A stretch of DNA of 64,000 bases from Euphorbia lathyris (Eukaryota; Streptophyta; Magnoliopsida; Malpighiales; Euphorbiaceae): NCBI RefSeq assembly GCF_963576675.1, contig NC_088911.1:85527256-85591255 (forward strand), read 5' to 3'. Below are positions 12,865 to 24,830 of the stretch, piece after piece; within the stretch, counting starts at the first letter, position 1, and every line of letters starts with the position of its first letter. The notes below the pieces were generated by a model that was given only the letters and a program-made list of their open reading frames with translations, did no database searches and was not told the DNA's origin. Both the position numbers and the translations under genes were made by a program.

Positions 12865-13397
12865 AATTGTTTTCAAGCTGATTTTAACAATTAAAATCAA
12901 GTGGGATTCGGGCCGGGGGCCCGAAACTGGGCTGCTGCCGTTTGGCAGCAGCCCCGCGGCTGCGCACGCGGCTGCCGCCGCGAGGCAGCAGCCGCGCGAC
13001 AGCGGCTGGTCGCGCCGTGAGGCGCGACCCGAGCCACTGTCGTATTTATTTTTTTTATATAAAACATATATATATATATATATCAGATTTTAAAACGGTT
13101 TTAAAAACGATTTTCAGAAATAGGAAAAACTACAATAGATTTCCGTTTTATCTTTTAGAATTAATAAAACTAATTTTATTAACCTAACTATAAAACTAAT
13201 AGATTTTGTTATAATGATTATCAACCGAAATAAATAGGAACATACGCATAATCTATTTTAATTAACAATTAACTAAAATTTATTTATCTTTAGAATTAAT
13301 TAATCAAACTATTTGTTAATTAATCCTAACCATAAATATTTATTCAATCCTATTGAAAAACTTCTAAATTTTCATATATGAAATAACGGATTTAACG
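11570..13397 (-). other. Long 5' leader of copia-1
   Basis: About 1.8 kb lies between the primer site and the gag start with no long open frame. It contains GAGTTTGCTCAACAA-type repeats near 11780 and 12040, a (TA)n tract at about 12820-12861 and a GC-rich block at 12904-13045. A leader of this length is unusual but occurs in some plant copia lineages. Confidence 0.6.
12904..13045. other. GC-rich, hairpin-prone block in the copia-1 leader
   Basis: This stretch is strongly G+C-rich, while the DNA on both sides is AT-rich with (TA)n. It contains repeated and inverted GCAGCAGCC / GGCTGCTGCC and CGCGCCGTGAGGCGCG units that can pair locally. Its position between primer site and gag suggests an RNA structural role in the element transcript, but that is inference. 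Confidence 0.5.
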
Positions 13398-13412
13398 ATG
13401 GCTCTGATACCA
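13398..13412 (-). promoter_or_regulatory. Primer-binding site of copia-1 (initiator-Met tRNA)
   Basis: Read on the minus strand directly after the 5' LTR, the sequence is TGGTATCAGAGCCATCG, complementary to the 3' end of plant initiator-methionine tRNA. This fixes the orientation of the element. Confidence 0.9.
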
Positions 13413-13413
13413 C

Positions 13414-15278
13414 TGATGGAAATTAAGGCTAAGGTATAGCAGCGGAAATATAAAATTTTTAGCCTACTTCCTTTTAACCATAGGATCTGTTAATCGTTAT
13501 TTCATATAAAGAGGGATAAGAAGAAATACCTTTTGAAGAACAATCTACCGTTGTTAAAGAAGCGTCCACAATTCTTCTCCGAGTTTCCAAGCACGAAGTA
13601 TAACATGGTGAGGTTAAGTTAGAATCAACCGTATGAGATGCAACCAAAATAGATTGCCTCTAATTAACCAACACAAGATCAAAGAGAAAGAAAGATAGAT
13701 GAAATTAATTGATCGATGGAAGCCGTATGAATTCTTGTCCACGAACTAGGGGATGCGACTTCACTTTCTCTCTCTAATTGTATGTTTCGAAAATCACAAT
13801 GAGGGGAGGGGTTAGGCTTAGTCGAAATTCATGTAGTAGGGGGGTATATATAATAACTTGTATCTAAACCCTAGTTGGATAGGAATAGGTTACTTAATAG
13901 GAATTCAATTCGGAATAGAATTCCCAATTATTATCTTATAATACATCTAATATATCTAGGATAATAATAAATAACCTAATTGGATAATAATAGGAGTATG
14001 TTAATCTAATTAAAACTCCTAACTTAATTATCTCTTAATTAATTTAATTCATAAACCTAATCAAATTAGGATTAATGGAATTAAAATAATTCCTTATTTA
14101 TTATATATAAATTTCGGCCCCCTCTATTTAAATGGGCCTTACTGGGCTCAATTGGGCTTCCATCTATTAATGACATCCATCTCTCTTTTGGTTCCAAGTC
14201 TTATGTGTGATCCATTAGGTTCTTACTACTTCTGGCCGTATGCAACTATTAAATTAATTTCTTCAAGAATTATATTTAATCCTTGCATAACGGAATGATG
14301 TACTGAATATGTTATTGGCAAGTCTGTAATCATTCCCCCAGAGTCCGTTAAGAAGACAGGTTGATTCTGTCGTTAACCCTTCCGTATTAGTTACAGTATA
14401 ATTCGATCCTTTATCAACTACATCCTTGAACTGAATCTTATGACTATGGGTGATGTCAAGTCACATATAGCGAGACGTTCATTTTACTTGTATAGGCCGA
14501 GTCAACTCAAATAGATAGGTTAAGTGAAATCTGTATTTCTTACTCTTAAGCTATCACCTTGCAAGGATTTAGAGTCGAGTCTTCCACAAGCGATCCTTGG
14601 ATGTATCTCCCATTAATCGGGAGTGATAAATGCTCAATCCAATGTATAACTACCCTGACATTACCTCCTGTGACACCCCACCTTTGCAGTTCACACCCCA
14701 GAGTCATCTCTGTTAAGGATCGTGGGACCGCAGGATCAAAGTCTCACATTCAGTAATTCAGGATGACCAATTAACATTCCTTTGAGTCTGAGGATTAGTT
14801 ATACCTATTAATACCAATGAGATGAACAGGTGACAAGGATGAATCTACCCATCCTGTTATCTCAAATCGGATCCCCAATCCTAATGAACGACATTTCATC
14901 GAATCTATGTAATTGTCCAGATATCTATATATATGAAGCTTGTGAGATCAGCTTTCTGTCGGACAGAAGACATTGTTACATACAAGTCTCAACAGTGATA
15001 TATCAATCCTAAACATATCACTTGACTTGGGGTGGTTTTAAGTTTATTAGTTTATTATAAAGTTTTGTCTCACTTCATGCTTGTATGAACACTTTATAAT
15101 CACTTTAAACAAACTTACGGATTTCCTTTTATTAGACTTTATTTAGTGCTTAAAAGGGATTGCCTTTATATATAGTTATAAAACATATATCTCATTAAAA
15201 CAAATGATATAAAGAACAATTCATTTACATTAAGTTTGTATCCTGCAACAATTGTCTATAGGACACTAAACCCCAACA
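13414..15278 (-). repeat. 5' LTR of copia-1
   Basis: This 1865-bp LTR starts TGATGG at 13414 and ends CCCCAACA at 15278. It is nearly identical to 691-2554, with one indel and about 15 substitutions noticed by eye. It should hold the promoter of the element, driving leftward transcription. Confidence 0.93.
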
Positions 15279-15283
15279 GTATC

Positions 15284-15382
15284 CCCATATTTATTACCAC
15301 TAGCAAATAAATATCAACATAAACAATATGCACCATCCATAGATACACTTCTAGCCACTTGTATAAAAGGTAATATTATGAA
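15284..15382 (-). pseudogene. TTF-zinc-finger / DUF4371 gene, right piece
   Basis: Directly right of the copia-1 target duplication the minus strand reads SVSMDGAYCLC, a stop, then YLFASGNKYGDTVFT. This is the TTF zinc-finger signature region and it continues in sense into NNWKK at the left piece. The two pieces were therefore one gene before copia-1 inserted. The LINE at 15383 cuts it again on the right. Confidence 0.55.
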
Positions 15383-15399
15383 TATGCCATCAAGGGGGT

Positions 15400-18247
15400 C
15401 TCCTATTACTGTGGAAAAAGGAAGTGGACCTCGCCATATCAGGTTTCTCCCTACAATGTATCCATTTCACTATCGATCAAGGTGTTGACAAAGCTTGGAG
15501 AGGTTTAAGGATATATGGCTGGTCGGAGGTAACTTACAAAAACTTACATGAAGTCTAATTCAAGAACTTATAAGCAGAGAAACGCTCCCATGGATTTGCT
15601 TTGGCGACTTTAATAAGATCATGTTCTCCTTAGGAAAGAAGGGGGGCACGTAAGATTCACAAGCTCTATAGAAGATTTTCGTAACTGCCTCAGCGACTCT
15701 AACCTTTTTTATTGTGGCTTCTCGGGACCTAGTTTCAAATGGTGGAACGGAAGGAAGGGGCCAGATGCTATCAGAGAAAGGCTATACCGGTTTGCAAGAA
15801 CAGTCGAATGGGATTACCTATTCCCTAACTCTATTGTTCACCACCTAGACCGAGATGTTTCTGACCATGCCCCAATGCTCCTAAACTTTAAAGGTTTCAA
15901 TAGCATAATCAATAAGCCATTCAAGTTCAAATCTTTAAGGGCCAAACAACAGCAGTGTGAATCGATCATTGCCAAATCTTGGTCAACCTCGAGCAAAGGT
16001 CAAGCACCAATTCGGGATAAGTTGTTGGCATGCTCCACCAACCTAAAGAGATGGTATAGCAATGAATTTGGAACCATGGCTAAAAAACTTTGTTTCCTCC
16101 AGCAACATCTTATCCACTTACAAAGCTTAAGATGGAACGATACGGTGGAAGTCCAAATAAGATCAATGGCTAGTTAGATTGAGTCAATCCAAACGAAAGA
16201 GGAACTAGAGTGGTAACAACACTCCTGGGCTCTTTGGTTAAAAGAAGGCGACCAAAACACAAGCTTCTTCCATGCCAAAGTAAATAACCGAAGAAAGTTG
16301 AATTCTATCGGAAGGCTCAAGTACAGTAACAATGTAATACACGAGGAAGTAGCAGCCATCAAGAACATTATCTAGGAATACTGTGATATACTTTTCTCTA
16401 CCTCTAATCCAGTACAGCTAACTGCTATTACGAATCACATTGGGGTGAAGTTGATTGACGACCAAAAAGGGCTCCTACAGTTACCTTTTACTAGTGAAGA
16501 AGTAACACAAGCCCATGACACCATTCATCCACTAAAGGCGTCGGGTCCGGATGGTATACCCGCTCTCTTCTTCAAAACCTACTGGCATATAGTCAGACCA
16601 TATGTCTCCAAATCAGTTACTGGATTTCTCAATGGGGGTACTCTATCGACATGTATTAATCATACTTTCTTAACTCTCATCCCTAAAGTTAAAGTTCTAG
16701 AAAGTATGAAAGATATTTGTCCAATTAGCCTATGCAAGATAATCTACAAGATAATATCCGAAGCCCTTATTAATAGGCTCAAAAGTGTTTTGTCATCCAT
16801 CATTAGTGATTCTCAATCAACTTTTGTATCGAGTTGCCTCATTACACACAATGCAATTCTCGCCTTTGAACTCTTCCCCTCGATGAAACACTGTTTGAAA
16901 CAGAAAAAATGCTACTGTGCTCTCAAACTTGATATGAGCAAAACATATGACAAGGTTGAATGGTCTTTTATTTAGCATGTGATGCTTTATATGGGCTTTC
17001 TATAATAGTTTGTGAATTTTATCATGACTTGTATCTTATCTGCTACCTACTTTTTTCCTTATAAATGGGGAACCAAAAAGGTTTCTTACAACCAAGTAGG
17101 GGCCTCTGATAAGGGAATCTCATCTCTCCTTATTTATTTCTTATTTGTGTTGAAAGGTTGTCTGTACTGATTAGGAAAGTAGAGGAAAACAAGTCAATCT
17201 ATGGTTTCCGTTTTGGCAGAAATGGGCCGATGATTAGCCACCTTTTCTTTGTTGATGGCTCTCTTATCCTATTCAAAGCAAAGTAAGCAGAAGCTCTAGC
17301 CATCAAACAAGCCCTCAAGTACTATAAACGTGCCTCGGGTAAGACTGTCAACTTTGATAAATCGAAGGCTTTTTTTAGCTCGAAGGTAACCACAGACTCT
17401 AGAAGTTCTCTACTTAATTGCCTACATGTAAAAGAGGTGGGCCAATTTCCTTGGTATCTTGGCCTTTTGACGATAATCCAAAGATCCAAAAAACTCATTT
17501 TCAATTTTCTAAAGGATCGTCTACTCAAAAGAATCTCGGGATGGCAAGAGCAATATCTCTCAAAAGCTGGCAAGGAGATCCTAACCAAAGTTGTAGCCTA
17601 ATCAGTCCCAAACTACATCATGAGTTGTTTTGCACTTCCACTGACTTTCTATAATGAACTCCAACAACTAATGGCTAAGTTCTGGTGGGGAATAGATCGA
17701 AAGAAAAAAAGATCCATTGGGCCACGTGGGAACTGATGTGTAAACCAAAACCTGAGGGCGGACTCAGCTTTAAACACATACATTCGTTCAATCAGGAACT
17801 ACTAGCAAAACAGGCATGGAAGTAGCCCAACATAAATAGTCTCTGATGGTAAGATTCTTGAAGGAAAAGTATTTCCTAAATGACGAGTTCAAAAATGCCC
17901 ATTTAAGCTCCAAATTGAGCTATGTGTGGAGAAGAACCTTGGGAGCTCGTCACATTATCCTCAAAGGGGCCTGCTGAAGAATCAAAAATGGGAAATCCAT
18001 TGAGATAACCAAGGATAACTGGATTGTCAACCATTGTTGCCTCAACCCTCTTATATTGTTTACCCACCCTCATACACCAAAGTTTGCCTGCCTATTAATC
18101 TTGGGAATTAGAATATGGAACAAACAGTTGGTCCGAGCTACCTTCACTCTTGATATGGTAGATTCAATCCTCAAGATCTTCTTCACAACACAATACACAA
18201 AGGATAAGCTATTATGGTCAGCCAATCGGAATTGCGATTACTCAGTT
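15400..18247 (+). pseudogene. LINE-1 ORF2, 5' part (endonuclease end, RT, start of zf-RVT)
   Basis: Pieces in changing frames read LLLLWKKEVDLAISGFSLQC and WICFGDFNKIM (endonuclease), then FKWWNGRKGPDAIRERLYRF and DRDVSDHAPML (endonuclease end). The longest RT frame is 16445-16975, with ASGPDGIPALFFKTYW, FLTLIPKV, a degenerate CPISLCKIIYKIIS and ALKLDMSKTYDKVEWSF. Further on, FFVDGSLILFKAK replaces the FADD active-site box (FVDG). Many stops and frameshifts show it is dead. The final NCDYSVK is interrupted by copia-2 exactly at the duplicated AAAAG. Confidence 0.85.
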
Positions 18248-18252
18248 AAAAG

Positions 18253-18972
18253 TGTTGGGATTTTCTGACCCATGAGGAGCCCAATTAGGGTTAGGCCCAT
18301 GCTTTAACCCTAGGAGTATATAAGGGTAAGTTTAAGAGTGTTTTTTAGACCTAATTTTCGGCCACCACAAAAGAAAAGAGAAAGTGAAAGTCCATTCTTC
18401 TTCCATTTCGTCCAGCCACACGAAATTGCCCATAGCCGGAGATTGAACCGTTGGATCGTCGTGAAATTTGGACAGGAGCTTCCTAACACCTGTTCGCTTG
18501 TTTTCACCGGAGCGATCGTCGTTCGAAGGCTTGGAAGACCAGTTCGTACCAGGGGCAGATCGTAGACAGATTTGTGTCTTCCTTGAGGTTCTTCTTTTCT
18601 TTTGTGTTGTGATTGATTCCATACTTCTTGAGGGAAAATTCCAAGATTATATGTTGATTGTGTATGCCTCTAGTGTTATCTAGGGATGAACTTGTGTATT
18701 ATCCATTATTATTTGATATAGTGGAAGGTTTAAGCGGACTACGGTCCCCGTGGTTTTTACTCCTTGCATTGAGGGGGTTTTCCACGTAAAAATCGTGCTT
18801 GTTCTTTGTGTTTGTGTGGCTGCCATTTTACTACCGTTATTGCTTCATTTGTGTTTGGTTGTTGCTCTACTAATTAGTTTCCTCATAGATTCATTCAAGT
18901 CGGGAAAGGATTAATAATGAAGGTTAATTCCGCATTATAGTTGTTACCGTTGTTAGTCCGTTTTTCCCATCC
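18253..18972 (+). repeat. 5' LTR of copia-2
   Basis: It starts TGTTGGGA and ends CCCATCC, where the right copy ends CCCATCA, so the last base is mutated here. A TATA-like GTATATAAGGG lies near 18315, placed as expected for the U3 promoter. Confidence 0.93.
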
Positions 18973-18975
18973 GAT

Positions 18976-18992
18976 TGGTATCAGAGCTTGGC
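18976..18992 (+). promoter_or_regulatory. Primer-binding site of copia-2 (initiator-Met tRNA)
   Basis: TGGTATCAGAGC lies three bases after the 5' LTR and matches the complement of the plant initiator-Met tRNA 3' end. Confidence 0.9.
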
Positions 18993-19017
18993 TATTGTTG
19001 TTGTTGGATTTGTTTGA

Positions 19018-20660
19018 ATGATGGAGGCTAATACAAGTAGAATGGTTAGTTTAAATGGTTCAAATTACCATGTTTCGAAAGGCAAAATGGAGGACCTTCT
19101 TTATGTGAAGGATTATTATCTGCCAGTGTTCAGTAAAGATAGGCCTGAGGGTAAGTCAGAGTCTGAGTGGACTATTTTGCATCGTCAGGTCTGTGGTTAT
19201 ATCAGACAGTGGGTGGATGATAATGTTTTGAATCATATTAGTGGAGAAGCAAATGTAGAGGAGTTGTTGGAACAAGCTTGAGCAGTTGTATGCTAGAAAG
19301 ACAGGGAATAACAAATTGTTCTTGATAAAGCAGATGATGAATTTGAAGTACCGAGATGGGGCTCCTTTGTCAGATCATTTGAATGCCTTTCAGGGAATCA
19401 TAAATCAGCTTTCTGGAATGGGGATCAAGTTTGAAGAGGAGGTACATGCTTTATGGCTCCTTGGTACATTACCGGACTCTTGGGAGACGTTTAGAACGTC
19501 ATTGTCTAACTCTGCACCAGATGGGATTATTTCCATGGAATTGGCTAAGGGAAACATGTTGAATGAAGAGATTAGAAGAAAGTCACAAGGTTCCTCTTCA
19601 CAGTCAGATGTCTTAGTCACAGAGAGGCAGGGGAGAAGTCAGAGCAGAGGTCCGAGTAACAGAGGGAAACATCGCAGCAGTTCCAGGGGTAAGTTTGCCA
19701 ATGTTGAGTGCTACTATTGTGGCAAGAAGGGGCATACCAAAAGATACTGCAGACAGCTGAAGAAAGACAACAAGAAGGGTGCTGAAAACAATCAGAAGAA
19801 AGATGACAGTGGTAATGAGAAAGTCGAGGTAAATGCTACTACTGATAATTTTCTGATTTGTGGTGATTGTGATGTTATTAATGTTGCCTGTGATGATTCG
19901 AGTTGGGTTGTTGATAGTGGTGCTGCATGTCATGTTACATCACGTAGAGATTTTTACTCATCCTACACACCAGGTGATCATGGTGATGTTCATATGGGTA
20001 ATAATGGAAAATCAAAGGTTGTTGGTATTGGAGAAGTCTGTTTGAAGTTTGACACTAGAATGGAGGTGGTTTTACACAATGTGAAACATGTTCCAGATAT
20101 GAGAATGAATTTGATTTCTACAGGCTTGCTTGATGATGATGGTTACCACAACAGCTTTGGTAATGGTCAATGGAAGCTCACTCGAGGTTCTTTAGTTGTG
20201 GCAAGAGGAAGTAAGCACTCTAAATTGTACATGACACTTCCAAAGATCTCCAAGAGCATTGTTAATGCGGTGGAGAATTATGATATGGTTGACTTGTGGC
20301 ATAAAAGACTTGTCCATATGAGTGAAAAAGGCATGTCTATTTTGTCAAAGAAGAAGAAGCTATCTGGGTTGGAGAATATACAATTAAAGAAATGTTCTGA
20401 CTGCTTGGCTGGTAAACAGACCAGAGTTTCATTTAAGAGTCATCCTCCTCATAGGAAGGAGAAGATACTTGATCTGGTTCATTCCGATGTGTGTGGTCCT
20501 ATGTCAACTAGGACAATTGGTGGTTCTCTCTATTTTGTTACATTCATCGATGATTATTCAAGGAAGATGTGGGTGTACACCTTGAAGATAAAAGATCAAG
20601 TGTTAGATGCTTTCAAGCAGTTTCAAGCATTAGTTGAGAGTAGACTGGGAAGAAGCTCAA
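19018..20660 (+). pseudogene. copia-2 gag-protease-integrase (first part of polyprotein)
   Basis: The frame opens MMEANTSRMVSLNGSNYHV at 19018, a typical copia gag start, and stops at about 19281. It resumes in a shifted frame (LEQLYARKTGNNKLFLIKQM), showing a small indel near 19262-19285. From 19286 it reads the gag core, the zinc knuckle CYYCGKKGHTKRYC (about 19709-19750), the protease box WVVDSGAACHVTS (about 19904), the pre-integrase LWHKRLVHMSEKGM and the integrase HSDVCGPM and FIDDYSRKMWVY. A frameshift near 20660-20690 breaks the integrase. Confidence 0.9.
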
Positions 20661-23038
20661 GTGTATCCGTTCAGATAATGGAGGTGAGTATATAGGCCCC
20701 TTTGATGCTTATTATAGAGAGCAGGGTATTCGGCACCAAAAGACTCCTCCAAAGACTCCATAGTTGAATGGCTTAGCAGAACGGACCAACAGGACTCTAG
20801 TTGAAAGAGTCAGATGCATTTTGTCTCATGCAGGGTTGCCTAGATCATTTTGGGGTGAAGCTTTGAGTACTGTGGTACATGTACTAAATCTTACACCTAG
20901 TGTTCCTTTGCAATTTGATGTTCCTGATAGGGTATGGAGCGGCAAAGATGTTTCTTATGATCATTTACGTGTCTTTGGATGCAAGGCTTTTGTGCATATT
21001 CCCAAAGATGAGAGATTTAAGCTTGATGTGAAGACTAGGCAGTGTGTGTTCATTGGCTATGGACAAGATGAGTTGGGTTACAAGTTGTATGATCCAATTC
21101 AGAAGAAAATTGTGAGAAGCCGAGATGTTATCTTTGTGGAAGATCAGACTTTGAAAGATGTTGAGAAGGCAGAGTCAGTTCCTCAACATATTGATGATCT
21201 TCTTGATAGGGTTAAGACAACTCCTCAATAGACAGATGGCCTTACTGACTTGGATCCAGTTCCTCCTCAACATGTTGATGTAGGAGATGATGTTCAGAAT
21301 GATGACCAACAGGGTATTGATGATGTTGATGCTCCACAACAGGAAGAGATGGATGAGATTATCCATGAGGAGTTACCAGTACCAGATGTTCCACCATTTG
21401 TTCCACTTAGGCGGTCTATCAGAGATTGTCATCCTTCCACCAAGTATCCTGCAGATGAGTATGTGTTGTTGACTGATGGGGGAGAACACGAGAGTTATGC
21501 AGAAGCCATGGAAGATGAGCACAAGAAAGAGTGGGTTGATGCCATGTAAGATGAGATGAAGTCCTTGTATGAGAATAATACTTTTGAGTTGGTGAAGTCG
21601 CCTAAGGGCAAGAGAGCTTTGAAGAACAGGTGGGTGTTCAGAAAGAAGCAAGAAGAGAACTATTCACAGCCACGGTACAAAGCTAGATTGGTGGTTAAAG
21701 GATTCAGTCAAAAGAAAGGTATTGACTTTGATGAGATATTTTCTCCAGTTGTGAAAATGGCATCTATCAGAGTTGTTCTCGGTTTAGCAGCCAGTCTTGA
21801 TTTGGAGGTTGAGTAGATGGATGTCAAGACTGCATTTCTCCATGGTGACTTAGATAATGAGATTTGCATGGAGCAGCCTGAAGGGTTTCAGGTGAAAGGA
21901 AAAGAGGGGTATGTGTGTAGACTTCAAAAAAGTCTATATGGTTTGAAGCAAGCACCAAGGCAGTGGTATAGGAAGTTTGAGTCAGTTATGGGGGAGCAAG
22001 GCTACCAGAAGACTACTTCAGATCACTGTGTTTTTGTTCAAAGGTTTGGCCCCGATGACTTTGTTATTTTGTTGCTTTATGTTGATGACATGTTAATTGT
22101 TGGCAAGAATGCTGGAAGAATTGCCCAGTTGAAGAAAGAGTTGAGCAAGTCTTTTGCTATGAAAGACTTGGGGCCAGCAAAACAGATTCTTGGCATTAAG
22201 ATTACTCGAGACAGAGCTGCCAAGAAATTGCACATGTCACAGGAGAAGTACATTGAAAAGGTGCTTTGCAGATTCAACATGGATAAAGTTAAAGTGGTTA
22301 GTTCTCCTCTTACTACCAACTTTAAGCTCACTGGAAAAGATTGCCCTTCTACGGAGAAAGAGAAGGAAGAGATGGATAGAGTTCCATATGCCTCAGCAGT
22401 AGGAAGTTTGATGTATGCTATGGTGTGTACACAGCCTGATATAGCTCATGTAGTAGGTGTTGTTAGCCGTTATATGTCAAATCCGGGTAGGAAGCATTGA
22501 GAGGCAGTTAAGTGGATATTCAGATATCTACGGGTTGGGTCTTACATTTGGAAATGGGAAGCCAGTGCTTGTTGGGTACACGGATTCTGATATGGCAGGA
22601 GATAAGGATAACCTGAGGTCTACTTCTGGTTATTTGGTGACTTTTGCAGGGGGAGCTGTGTCATGGCAATCAAGATTGCAGAAATATGTTGCACTTTCTA
22701 CAACAGAGGCAGAGTATATAGCAGCAACGGAAGCAGGTAAGGAGATTTTGTGGTTGAAAAGGTTTGTGCAATAGCTTGGCTTTAAACAGCAGCGGTATGT
22801 GATTCTTTGTGATAGTCAAAGCGCGATTCATCTTGCTAGAAACTTTACTTACCATGCTCAAACAAAGCATATTGATGTGAGGTATCATTGGATTAGAGAT
22901 GCTCTTGAAGAAGGGATGTTTGAACTTGACAAAGTTCATACCGATGATAATGGTTCCGATATGTTGACAAAGGCTTTAGCAAGGGAGAAGCTAAAGGTGT
23001 GTTGCTCTATCGTCGGGATGGCGGATTCCTCCTCATAG
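20660..23038 (+). pseudogene. copia-2 pol remainder (integrase end, RT, RNase H)
   Basis: The shifted frame continues SDNGGEYIG, then LNGLAERTNRTL (integrase), WGCKAF-like FGCKAFVHIP, RT from [13 protein letters not shown] through [26 protein letters not shown] and the intact YVDDMLIVG, then RNase H (GYTDSDMAG, STTEAEYIAATEAGKE, LCDSQSAIHLARN). Stops lie at 20761, 21229, 21547, 21814, 22498 and 22772, and there is a frameshift near 22500. Each stop is what one C-to-T or G-to-A change in a glutamine or tryptophan codon would give. The RT active site is kept but the frame cannot be translated through. Confidence 0.9.
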
Positions 23039-23040
23039 TC

Positions 23041-23055
23041 AGAAAGGGGGAGATT
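23041..23055 (+). promoter_or_regulatory. Polypurine tract of copia-2
   Basis: AGAAAGGGGGAGATT directly precedes the TG of the 3' LTR, the classic copia plus-strand primer. Confidence 0.88.
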
Positions 23056-23775
23056 TGTTGGGCTTTTCTGATCCATGAGGAGCCCAATTAGGGTTAGGCC
23101 CATGCTTTAACCCTAGGAGTATATAAGGGTAAGTTTAAGAGTGTTTTTTAGACCTAATTTTCGGCCACCACAAAAGAAAAGAGAAAGTGAAAGTCCATTC
23201 TTCTTCCATTTCGCCCAGCCACGCGAAATTGCCCATAGCCGGAGATTGAACCGTTGGATCGTCGTGAAATTTGGACAGGAGCTTCCTAACACCTGTTCGC
23301 TTGTTTTCACCGGAGCGATCGTTATTCGGAAGCTTGGAAGACCAGTTCGTACCAGGGGCAGATGGTAGACAGATTTGTGTCTTCCTTGAGGTTCTTCTTT
23401 TCTTTTGTGTTGTGATTGATTCCATACTTCTTGAGGGAAAATTTCAAGATTGTATGTTGATTGTGTATGCCTCTAGTGTTATCTAGGGATGAACTTGTGT
23501 ATTGTCCATTATTATTTGATATAGTGGAAGGTTTAAGCGGACTACGGTCCCCGTGGTTTTTACTCCTTGCATTGAGGGGGTTTTCCACGTAAAAATCATG
23601 CTTGTTCTTTGTGTTTGTATGGCTGCCATTTTACTACCGTTATTGCTTCATTTGTGTTTGGTTGTTGCTCTACTAATTAGTTTCCTCATAGATTCATTCA
23701 AGTCGGGAAAGGATTAATAACGAATGTTAATTCCGCATTATTGTTGTTACCGTTGTTAGTCCGTTTTTCCCATCA
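23056..23775 (+). repeat. 3' LTR of copia-2
   Basis: This 720-bp repeat starts TGTTGGGC and ends CCCATCA. It is followed by the AAAAG duplication, after which LINE sequence resumes (CGGGTATCC, reading GYP). Confidence 0.93.
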
Positions 23776-23780
23776 AAAAG

Positions 23781-24830
23781 CGGGTATCCTCTTGCTTTGG
23801 AACACCAAATTTTAAAAAAACCTTGGGCTGAATCCTCGAAGGGCCATGTTCCAATTTGGAAAAAAATATGGAAACTCCCCATTCCCCAAAAATAATTCAC
23901 TTTCTGTGGAGATGCTGCTAGGATATACTGCCTGCCAAATTAGCCCTGAATCGGAGAAAAATTTGTGAGGAAGTCCACTGCCTTAATTGCTACACCTATC
24001 ATGAATATACCATTCACCTTTTAAAGGAGTGTCGCATCCTTAAGGACCTATAGAAAGCATCTGGTCTTCCTATCAAAGTGTGTAAAGTTGGGGGATGGAA
24101 TTTTAGAGAATGGTTTACCAACATTATGACTTGTCTAGATGTGCAGGAACTCATTTTATTCAGTGTAACCTTATGGATGATCTGGTTTAGACGGAACACG
24201 ACCATCATAAACCAAACGGAATGAAATTGGAAGAGATCCCATGTAAAGCACAGTTACTGCTGGAAGAATTTCGATCCATTATAGTAGTCGACGACGACTA
24301 ACAGACCAGACCACAGCAGGCTCAGGCGTAATGGCAGGCACCACCACCCCTTGATTAAATTTAACTGTGATGCCTCCTACTTGCTAAACGGCCTCCACTG
24401 CACTACGGGAAATTTTTCTCGTGATCACTATAGATGAGTAATGGTATCAACGTCCCTCCTTATAGAACCCTATGTGAATCTGGGATACGCAGAAATGCTT
24501 GCAGTATATAATGGGATACGTTTAGCAATTGATTGCTTCTTCAAGGACATTATTATAGCATCTAATTCCAGCTTGGTGGTCGACACTCTCAATGGCAAGA
24601 AGGATACCAGCTTCTCATTAAAGGATCTCCTTTTAGACATCCAGGATCTGAGATCCTATTTCAGCACTTTAAGTTTTGTTTTTGTAAAAAGAGGAGCAAA
24701 CTTACAAGCTCACTCGATGGCCAAATGGGGCTCCATTTCTCACTACTCTCAAATCTTCATTGAGAATAGTCCTAGTTGTATTTCAAATCCTATTTTGTCT
24801 TGTATTAGTTATGATGTAACAACTCTTTAA
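23781..24830 (+). pseudogene. LINE-1 ORF2, 3' part (zf-RVT and RNase H)
   Basis: After copia-2 the LINE frame resumes with GYPLALEHQILKKPWAESSK and WKKIWKLPIP (zf-RVT). At 24441-24830 a clean frame reads LGYAEMLAVYNGIRLAIDCF, SNSSLVVDTLNGKKD and KRGANLQAHSMAKW, the plant RVT_3/RNase H domain. It ends just before the A-run. Across the collapsed AAAAG the site reads YSVK then SGYP, the usual zf-RVT spacing, confirming one LINE before insertion. Confidence 0.85.

Larger units (their letters stand above)
691..15278 (-). mobile_element. Ty1/copia LTR retrotransposon (copia-1), minus strand, carrying a nested CACTA element
   Basis: Two near-identical LTRs (691-2554 and 13414-15278) bound the element. 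It begins TG, ends CA and is flanked by a perfect 5-bp duplication GTATC (686-690 and 15279-15283). The order read on the minus strand is 5' LTR, initiator-Met primer site, long leader, gag with zinc knuckle, integrase, RT, RNase H, polypurine tract, 3' LTR, which is the copia order. Without the 5.4-kb CACTA insertion it would be about 9.2 kb. By eye the LTRs differ at about 16 positions in 1.86 kb, so the insertion is fairly recent. The coding region is broken: gag is in two pieces, the protease segment is not found, pol has an in-frame stop, and the RT catalytic box reads YVND. It entered a DUF4371 pseudogene. Confidence 0.93.
18253..23775 (+). mobile_element. Ty1/copia LTR retrotransposon (copia-2) inside LINE-1
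   Basis: Two 720-bp LTRs (18253-18972 and 23056-23775) bound an element flanked by a perfect AAAAG duplication (18248-18252 and 23776-23780). Internal order on the plus strand is primer site, gag with zinc knuckle, protease, integrase, RT, RNase H, polypurine tract. By eye the LTRs differ at about 18 positions (about 2.5 percent), so it is older than copia-1. The reading frame is broken by frameshifts near 19262-19285, 20660-20690 and about 22500, and by six stops. Confidence 0.95.

Noticed and set aside
18332..18622. Overlapping ORFs in both strands, repeated at 23135-23425
   Set aside because: These are copies of copia-2 LTR sequence; the frames differ between copies only by LTR substitutions and show no protein-level conservation signal.
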